DNA of 64,000 bases from an uncultured Clostridia bacterium (GTDB lineage Bacteria; Bacillota; Clostridia; Oscillospirales; Acutalibacteraceae), in contig CANQBP010000009.1 of NCBI GenBank assembly GCA_947589415.1, positions 1 through 64,000 on the forward strand, given 5' to 3'. The position numbers and the translations under genes were made by a program. Every line of letters starts with the position of its first letter. Position 1 is the first letter of the stretch. The notes below the pieces were generated by a model. That model made no database searches. It worked only from the letters and a program-made list of their open reading frames with translations, and was not told the origin of the DNA. This document shows, in pieces, positions 57,066-64,000 of the stretch.

Positions 57066-58340
57066 ATGGAAGATAATAAAAATAAAATCTCTCCCGATAT
57101 GGATCCCGATAAATTTTATCCGGAGAACGAACCCGATATCCCGACACACGAAAGATTAAGACGGCGTATATTTAAAATGGTATCCGTTGGTGTTGTGGAC
57201 GATATTATAAATCAATTATACGATATAATCAGTATTTCCGCACTTGTTTTGAATATTCTCGCAGCAATACTGAACACATTCGATACCGTAAGCTCTCGGT
57301 ACGGCTGTATCCTAAGCGGAGTCGAGTCCGGTACTGTCGCATTTTTTGCGGTCGATTATGTATTAAGACTTTATACGGCTAACTGTCTTTATCCCAACGA
57401 TAACGAAATACGCTCAATCTTAAAATATATTTTCTCGTTTTCCGGGATCGTAGATCTTTTTTCTTTTCTTCCGTACTATCTTCCGACATTTTTCCCGGCA
57501 GGTGCAGCGGTATTCAGAATGTTCAGGGCGGCAAGAATATTAAGACTGTTCCGCATAAATGCATATTATGATTCACTAAACGTAATAGCCGAGGTACTGT
57601 TGAGAAAAAAACAGCAGCTAATGTCATCGGTATTCATTATTCTTGTGCTAATGCTCGGTGCAAGTCTTTGTATGTACAGTATAGAAAATCCCGCACAACC
57701 GGAAGTATTCTCCAATGCTTTTTCGGGAATATGGTGGGCTGCGTCAACTCTCCTTACTGTCGGATACGGCGACATATACCCCATAACTGCTCTCGGAAAG
57801 GCTTTAGGGATATGCATAACCTTTCTCGGTGTCGGTATGGTGGCAATACCGACAGGTATCATTTCGGCAGGTTTTGTCGAGCAATATTCAAGATTTCAGA
57901 GTATCGACAGCGGTGAAGAGGAGGATATCCGTTTCATAAAGATACAGATCGATAAAAACGACAGTTGGGCGGGAAAGAGTATAGCCGACATCGGACTGCC
58001 GAAGGGTATAATAATTGCAGTAATTCAAAGAGGAAATGAAACCATAACTCCGAGGGGGAACATAAAACTGCGTGCGGGTGATAAAATCGTACTCGGAGCG
58101 GAATCCTTTAAGGGAGATAAACCGATATACTTAAAAGAGGTCACAATGGGCAGAAATCATATTTGGAACGGACAGAAGCTCAGAGATCTCGATATTTCCC
58201 GTCAAACCGTAATAATTATGATAAAACGGCAGGGAAAGTCAATTGTTCCGAACGGAGATACGGTACTTCTTGAGGGTGATACAGTAATACTGTATTCCAA
58301 CAAGCACATTAGTGACAACCGTTCCGAAAATACGGTTTAA
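57066..58340 (+). CDS. Voltage-gated-type potassium channel with C-terminal RCK_C domains
   Basis: ARILRLFRINAYY S4-like helix, TLLTVGYGDIYP selectivity filter. Confidence 0.92.
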   Translation: MEDNKNKISPDMDPDKFYPENEPDIPTHERLRRRIFKMVSVGVVDDIINQLYDIISISALVLNILAAILNTFDTVSSRYGCILSGVESGTVAFFAVDYVLRLYTANCLYPNDNEIRSILKYIFSFSGIVDLFSFLPYYLPTFFPAGAAVFRMFRAARILRLFRINAYYDSLNVIAEVLLRKKQQLMSSVFIILVLMLGASLCMYSIENPAQPEVFSNAFSGIWWAASTLLTVGYGDIYPITALGKALGICITFLGVGMVAIPTGIISAGFVEQYSRFQSIDSGEEEDIRFIKIQIDKNDSWAGKSIADIGLPKGIIIAVIQRGNETITPRGNIKLRAGDKIVLGAESFKGDKPIYLKEVTMGRNHIWNGQKLRDLDISRQTVIIMIKRQGKSIVPNGDTVLLEGDTVILYSNKHISDNRSENTV

Positions 58341-58344
58341 CACA

Positions 58345-58397
58345 ATAATAAATGGCTGCGGGTCTGCATTAACGGCAGATCCGCAGCCATTTATTAT
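58345..58397. terminator. Bidirectional terminator between K+ channel and pyk
   Basis: ataataaatggctgcggg...ccgcagccatttattat. Confidence 0.8.
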
Positions 58398-58415
58398 GAT
58401 TTTCGTTACGGTTTA

Positions 58416-60188
58416 TTACTTCTGGACGGATATCGGCGGCATTTCGGTCGTGGCAGTCGTAACGACACTCTTACCGGAGAACATATTGACATTAGCTCCC
58501 GTTTTCAATAGAAGTGTTGCATTTTTTGCACCTACTATAACAGGCTTGTTAAGTGCAAGACCTACAATTGCGGCATGGCTTTCTGTTCCGTCAACCTCCG
58601 TGATTATTCCCGCACATTTTTTCATTACGGGCAAAAGACTGTTATTTGTTTCCTTAATAACGAGTATTTCACCCTCCTTGCAGTTAAGCAAAGCCTCCTC
58701 ATCGCTCCTGCATACAACAAGGTGGCCGTGTGCCGACAGGTCATTTACAATAGCTCCGCCGCTGCAAAGGATATTTCCGACAAGATGAACTTTCATAAGA
58801 TTTGTTGTACCCGATACACCGAGAGGCACGCCCGCTGTCAATACTACAAGATCCCCGTTTTTGAGGAGTCCCTTTTGTTGTGCGACATCAATAACATGGT
58901 CGATAAGCTCGTCCGTATTATGCTTTTCCTCGATCATTATCGGGTGTACACCCCATGACATATTTGTCTGACGCCATACCTTTTCGCTCGGCGTTCCGCT
59001 GATTATCGGACATTCCGGTCGGTATTTGGAAAGCATACGTGATGTACTTCCGCTTTTTGATACCGTAATTATAGCCGCCGCACCGAGGTCATGTGCCGTT
59101 GTGCAGGTAGCATGGGAAATAGCCGAGGTAACATCGGGTCTTTCATGTATATCGAGTTTATTAAATCGGTCTATATAATTGATATTGTTTTCGGTTGTTT
59201 CGGCAATTTTAGCCATTGTTTTTACAGCCTCGATCGGATATGCTCCCGCAGCCGTTTCCCCCGAAAGCATTATCCCGCTTGTTCCGTCATAGATAGCATT
59301 TGCAACATCGGTTGTTTCCGCACGGGTCGGACGGGGATTTTTAATCATGGAATCAAGCATTTGAGTTGCCGTTATTACGGGCTTATCGGAATTTCTTGTT
59401 TTGCGTATAAGCATTTTCTGAATAACGGGGATTTCTGCGATAGGTATTTCCACGCCGAGATCTCCTCTTGCTACCATTATGCCGTCGGAAACACGTACTA
59501 TATCATCTATATTGTTTACTCCGTCCTTATTTTCTATTTTTGCTATTATTCTTATATCGTGTCCGCCGCCGATTTCAAGTTCGGCGCGCATCTCGTTTAT
59601 GTCCTCGGCGCAGCGTGTAAAAGATGCGGCGACAAAGTCAACGTCCTGTTCGATTCCGAATTTCAGATCCTGTCTGTCCTTATCGCTTAAAAAGGGCAGC
59701 GACAGAGTTATATCCGGTACATTTATACCTTTATGCGAGGAAATAGGGCCGCCGTTAAGCACCTCACATATTATATCGGTATCCGTTTTACTTTTTACTT
59801 CCATTTCGATAAGTCCGTCATCAACAAGTATTTTTGTCCCTATATCCACATCTCCCGGAAGTCCCGCAAATGTTATTGAACAATGCTTATTATCTCCGTC
59901 GCAGGGAAGTGTCGTAAGCGTGTAGCTCTGTCCCGTTTCAAGTGTTACCTTTTCGGGAAAGTTTCCCGTACGTATTTCCGGGCCTTTGGTATCGAGAAGT
60001 ATAGCTATCGGCATTTCAAGTTCTGCACGAAGTTTTTTTATTTTCTCTATTTTAGCCTTATGCTCCTCATAAGTTCCGTGTGACATATTTATTCTTGCCA
60101 CGTCCATTCCTCCGAGTATAAGACTTCTAAGAACATCCTCGTCCTCGGTTGACGGGCCGAGTGTACATATAATTTTAGTTTTCCTCAT
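58416..60188 (-). CDS. pyk: Pyruvate kinase with C-terminal PEP-utilising-type domain
   Basis: MRKTKIICTLGPST, MVARGDLGVEIP, C-terminal TEVDGTESHAAIVGLALNKPVIVG. Confidence 0.97.
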   Translation of the reverse strand: MRKTKIICTLGPSTEDEDVLRSLILGGMDVARINMSHGTYEEHKAKIEKIKKLRAELEMPIAILLDTKGPEIRTGNFPEKVTLETGQSYTLTTLPCDGDNKHCSITFAGLPGDVDIGTKILVDDGLIEMEVKSKTDTDIICEVLNGGPISSHKGINVPDITLSLPFLSDKDRQDLKFGIEQDVDFVAASFTRCAEDINEMRAELEIGGGHDIRIIAKIENKDGVNNIDDIVRVSDGIMVARGDLGVEIPIAEIPVIQKMLIRKTRNSDKPVITATQMLDSMIKNPRPTRAETTDVANAIYDGTSGIMLSGETAAGAYPIEAVKTMAKIAETTENNINYIDRFNKLDIHERPDVTSAISHATCTTAHDLGAAAIITVSKSGSTSRMLSKYRPECPIISGTPSEKVWRQTNMSWGVHPIMIEEKHNTDELIDHVIDVAQQKGLLKNGDLVVLTAGVPLGVSGTTNLMKVHLVGNILCSGGAIVNDLSAHGHLVVCRSDEEALLNCKEGEILVIKETNNSLLPVMKKCAGIITEVDGTESHAAIVGLALNKPVIVGAKNATLLLKTGANVNMFSGKSVVTTATTEMPPISVQK

Positions 60189-60551
60189 AATATCTCTCCG
60201 TTCGCAGTTATTATTACATATTTATAATACACCATATTCGGAAAATTTACAAGAAAAAAATCTTTTGTAATATTTATCAAAATATATTAACAAATATGAA
60301 AACTTTCATCAAAATGCTTGCATTATTTGGTAAAAAATATTATAATTGTTATAACGAATCGGGTGGATATGTTATATCAGTGATGCACATTTTAATTATT
60401 TTTTTAGGGGGGATTTTAAAATTTAATATTAACTCATCCTGTTTCAAATAAATATAAATTATATGCCGAATCATAGTATCATTTAATGTATCTGTAAATT
60501 CTTACGATGTCCGACTACTACACAATAAAAATCAGTTAAGAGGTGTTACAT

Positions 60552-61415
60552 ATGAAAATCAAAATACTCATAGTTACAATTGCAATGTTTTCCCTGCTTT
60601 CCGCCGCAGTCCTTGCAGGCTGCGGTAACACGAAAAACAATTACAGCAGTAAATCCGTTGCCGAAAGTGTGCAGTCGTCCGTTTCGGAAAGCAATAACGG
60701 GCAATCCGAAACAGAAAGTACCGAAAACTCCCCCGCAGACGAAAATAATTCGAGTCCCGAACAAGAAGAATCCGAAGATAACGACAGCTTTCCGAGTATC
60801 AGTATAGTAACCGAATCAGACATCGAAGAGCAATCATGGTTTGAACATACACCTTCAGAAGATGTTGTTAAAAATCTGAAATTTATCAACAAAAAAAGAG
60901 GCTCCGGCGGTGATTACGTTTTGTCTTTAAATGAGGCAAACGGTAAAGCATACTGCGTATGCAGAGATAAAAATGTAACCCAAGAACAATACGACAACAT
61001 CATACTCTACATGGATGAGGCAGGGCTCAACAATGAACTGATTTCCGAAAGAAAAATGGCCGAACTTATAGGTGAAGACTATAAAGGGGAGCGATTGACA
61101 GTTGAATTAGTTAAGAGAATAGTTCATGATGTACGTGCCAAAGCAAAAGAGGAAAATTTAGATTTCGCGGATGAATGTAGAGCATTAAGAAGAACAATAC
61201 GAAATTATATGGAGCCTGATTATATTACCACTTATGATGGTACTGCTGATTACTTTTACTATACCGATGACTCCAAAAATAAAGTAATTGAAGTATCCGG
61301 CGGATATATATATTATTATGAATACGATAATGACGGCAACAAAACACTAATCGAGAATCTCCACACAATATCCGACGACGACAGAACAAGTGAACTTACA
61401 GATGACGAATCGTAG
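60552..61415 (+). CDS. Lipoprotein of unknown function
   Basis: Lipobox VLAGCGN, Ser/Glu-rich linker. Confidence 0.7.
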   Translation: MKIKILIVTIAMFSLLSAAVLAGCGNTKNNYSSKSVAESVQSSVSESNNGQSETESTENSPADENNSSPEQEESEDNDSFPSISIVTESDIEEQSWFEHTPSEDVVKNLKFINKKRGSGGDYVLSLNEANGKAYCVCRDKNVTQEQYDNIILYMDEAGLNNELISERKMAELIGEDYKGERLTVELVKRIVHDVRAKAKEENLDFADECRALRRTIRNYMEPDYITTYDGTADYFYYTDDSKNKVIEVSGGYIYYYEYDNDGNKTLIENLHTISDDDRTSELTDDES

Positions 61416-61443
61416 AAGAATATCTCAATTAGGTTAAACCAAA

Positions 61444-61466
61444 GGCGGGCAGAAAATCTGCCCGCC
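61444..61466. terminator. Bidirectional terminator
   Basis: ggcgggcaga...tctgcccgcc. Confidence 0.7.
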
Positions 61467-61543
61467 ACATTTATTGATAGGGTTGAAAAGTATGAAGATA
61501 GGAAAACACCTGCTGACGGTAAGCATACTTACCATGATTTGCA

Positions 61544-63811
61544 CTATTCCTTATATTTCTCTCCCTCTCTGCCGAAAACCTCCTTGTATTTCTCCGCAAG
61601 TTCGGGACGGGTTTTTTCAAGCCTTTTTATATACTCGGCACGATGTTCAAGCAATATATTATATGCCTCCGGATCGGATTTTTTCAAAGCCTCTGCGTGT
61701 TCCGTACGCCTTTGCTTTAGTCTTTCAAATATCTTCGGATCCATTGAAAGCATACGCATCTCGATCTCCTCACGGCGTTTTTCAAGCAGTCTTTCAAACA
61801 TCGTTTCCTTTTCGGGATCATTTTTCAAAAGCGTAAATATACGCATCTCGATTCTGTCAATAAGCTCATCTTCATCAAAATAGTTAATTCTTCCCCACGG
61901 TGTATGTTTTTCAGCCGCTACAAGTCCGGACTCGCTTATATCCTTGTCGAGAAGTTCATCTATCATCTCGTCTGTCATTTTATCAATATATACCGTACTG
62001 TCCTCTCCGAAAACCCACTCAAGTTCCGCCTGAATACCCTTGGCGGCTCTGCTTATGTGACCCGGACGCTGCACTACGGTATTTTGTTTCATAGATTTAC
62101 CTATGCTTTGTGTCAAATTATATTTCCTGCCCTGCTCGGCTTTATTATCCGTATCAAGTTCATACGGATATTCCAAACCCGCATCTCTCAACGCAAGTGC
62201 CGTGGTCATTCGTACCGCCCCGCTTTTTAGCAGCTTTTCGGCTCCGTATTTTCTCAGCATATCATTTACTTCGCCTACGTGTTCGGTTATATACAGCTTA
62301 ATGCCACGCTTTTTGTAGTCGTCATACATAAGGACAAGCCTGTCCGCCGCCGTAATGTCAATATTTCCGACTGCACCCGCATTTACTATTATGTACTTCG
62401 TTTCGGGTGTAACCGCATTTTCTATGTCATTCTGGAAAGTATCAATGTTTGCAAAAAACAAATTACCCCCGAACCTGTATATAACAGTGTTTTTTATTGT
62501 CTTTGCCTCACTGTTCCTTGCTAAGCTGTAAAAACCGTCCTTTCCCTTTATAACGCCGAGAAATGCCCTCGGAGGTGTTACCGCACGTATAACAACGGCA
62601 ACAAAGGAAAGTACAACACCTATCATGACTCCCGCAACCGTTCCGAAAAACAGAACAGACAAAAATGCCCCCATGAATATATAAAACTCATTCCTGCTTG
62701 TTTTCCAAAGCCTTTTCGCCTCATGAAATTCACACGCATTCATTAGTGCTGATACAACTATTGCAGTAAGCACAGGAACAGGAAGACATTCTATTATCGG
62801 GGTTGCAAAATACAGTACCCCAAGCATTGCAAATGCCGCAGATACCGAAAGCCATTGTGATTTTGCCCCGAACTGGCGAACAATTCCTGTCCTCGAAACA
62901 CTTCCGTTGACAGGACAGCAGCCGGTGAGGGCAGATGAGAAATTCGCCGCCGAATATGCAAGTATCTCACGGTTGTTATCTAATTTATACCCGTCTTTGA
63001 GTGCATTTCCCCTTGATGCAAGCAGTGACTCTGCAAGAATAACAACGGCAATCGAAAGCGAATTGAAAAGATATTCGCTTATGCTTCCCTTAATTTTATC
63101 GGGACGGAGTATAAATCCCCCCGCAAAGCCGCTGTCGACATGAGGTAAAAGCCTCACACCCATACTGTCGATATGGAAAAACAGAGTCATCAATGCGCCC
63201 ATAAGCATAACTATGACCGAAACGGGTACTTTAGGCATAAATTTCTTTCCAAGCATAATAAGTACTATTGCGGATATACCGAGAATAAACGATACCGGCT
63301 CAAAATCACCGCACTGTTCAATGATATGCTTAATCAGTTCGGGGGCTTCGCCCGTTCCTGCCGAACCGCCGAACAGTTTCGGTATCTGCATGAGAATTAT
63401 AGTACAGCATATACCGGAAACAAAACCGCCCATAACAGGGGAGCTTATGTATTGTACTATGCGCCCCGCCTTAAAAATGAAAAAAATGAGTAACCATAAT
63501 GAAACCAAAAACGTTATGACGGGAACGGAATTAACGGCTTCCGTCGATTCGGCAGATATACCCATAGTCGCAATAGCACCGCCGACAAGTGCGGCAGGTG
63601 CGGCGTCCACGCCAAAGACAAAATCCTTTGACGATGTAAGCAGACCAAAGAGAAATATAGGTATTACAGAGCCGTAAAGTCCGTACTGCATGGGCAGACC
63701 CGAAATTTGTGCATATCCCATTGATATCGGTATAGACACAAGGGCAATTATTATCCCGCCGAGAATATCCCTTATTAACTGTTTAGGCTTAACAGCAAAT
63801 TTTTCTTTCAT
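61544..63811 (-). CDS. SulP-family anion permease with STAS domain and long charged C-terminal extension
   Basis: GLYGSVIPIFLFGLL, CCPVNGSVSRTGI, STAS-like YIIVNAGAVGNIDITAADRLV; about 180-aa charged extension. Confidence 0.9.
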   Translation of the reverse strand: MKEKFAVKPKQLIRDILGGIIIALVSIPISMGYAQISGLPMQYGLYGSVIPIFLFGLLTSSKDFVFGVDAAPAALVGGAIATMGISAESTEAVNSVPVITFLVSLWLLIFFIFKAGRIVQYISSPVMGGFVSGICCTIILMQIPKLFGGSAGTGEAPELIKHIIEQCGDFEPVSFILGISAIVLIMLGKKFMPKVPVSVIVMLMGALMTLFFHIDSMGVRLLPHVDSGFAGGFILRPDKIKGSISEYLFNSLSIAVVILAESLLASRGNALKDGYKLDNNREILAYSAANFSSALTGCCPVNGSVSRTGIVRQFGAKSQWLSVSAAFAMLGVLYFATPIIECLPVPVLTAIVVSALMNACEFHEAKRLWKTSRNEFYIFMGAFLSVLFFGTVAGVMIGVVLSFVAVVIRAVTPPRAFLGVIKGKDGFYSLARNSEAKTIKNTVIYRFGGNLFFANIDTFQNDIENAVTPETKYIIVNAGAVGNIDITAADRLVLMYDDYKKRGIKLYITEHVGEVNDMLRKYGAEKLLKSGAVRMTTALALRDAGLEYPYELDTDNKAEQGRKYNLTQSIGKSMKQNTVVQRPGHISRAAKGIQAELEWVFGEDSTVYIDKMTDEMIDELLDKDISESGLVAAEKHTPWGRINYFDEDELIDRIEMRIFTLLKNDPEKETMFERLLEKRREEIEMRMLSMDPKIFERLKQRRTEHAEALKKSDPEAYNILLEHRAEYIKRLEKTRPELAEKYKEVFGREGEKYKE

Positions 63812-63812
63812 A

Positions 63813-64000
63813 TTACCCCTCTTTTCGGGCGATATCTATTAACTCTCTTACTCTTTCTATATTATCCGAAAGATAAAGGTAGCCGATAAGTGTTTCAAGG
63901 GCTGTTGCCATATGATAATCCGCCACGCTTGCATTTTTTGGCACATGACCCGTATGTGCATTTCTTCCCCTTCTCATGATATCCGCTTCCCTTTCCGTCA
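63813..64000 (-). CDS. mrnC: Mini-ribonuclease III (partial; N-terminal part lies beyond the window)
   Basis: Minus strand ...LTEREADIMRRGRNAHTGHVPKNASVADYHMATALETLIGYLYLSDNIERVRELIDIARKEG*. Confidence 0.85.
   Translation of the reverse strand, partial: TEREADIMRRGRNAHTGHVPKNASVADYHMATALETLIGYLYLSDNIERVRELIDIARKEG

Overview
The window looks like chromosome of a low-GC, spore-forming, Ruminococcus-like Clostridia; this lineage is inferred from gene content, not from a search. Housekeeping content includes topA/dprA, aroK, murT/gatD, ldh, dpaA/dpaB, a PerR-like regulator with a reverse rubrerythrin, luxS, metY, nnr, a TrkH/TrkA/K+ channel cluster, pyk, a SulP permease, a partial mini-RNase III gene and 11 tRNAs. 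The accessory content is the more interesting part. (1) Positions 1-760 hold two tandem copies, offset by exactly 472 bp, of a candidate type I toxin-antitoxin module. Each encodes a 27-aa hydrophobic peptide missing from the ORF track, with a Shine-Dalgarno sequence inside a GAAA-capped hairpin, a consensus promoter, and a convergent antisense RNA sharing a bidirectional terminator. (2) Positions 12.3-14.7 kb hold a very recent tandem duplication of an Rpn/PD-(D/E)XK nuclease gene lying between two paralogous type IV pilins. Each copy has an in-frame internal ATG preceded by a perfect AGGAGGT, predicting an intragenic C-terminal product. The copies differ mainly in a 12/36-bp repeat inside that segment, and a decayed third fragment lies between them. 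(3) A dispersed set of surface proteins: two pilins, a 2471-aa pseudopilin-like protein with a starch-module-like segment and FIVAR-like helices, a membrane protein with two CBM26-like domains and a 69-bp VNTR linker, and a membrane-anchored protein with a cohesin-like domain. Together they suggest a starch/glycan-binding surface apparatus. All family assignments are from reading the translations; no database search was run.
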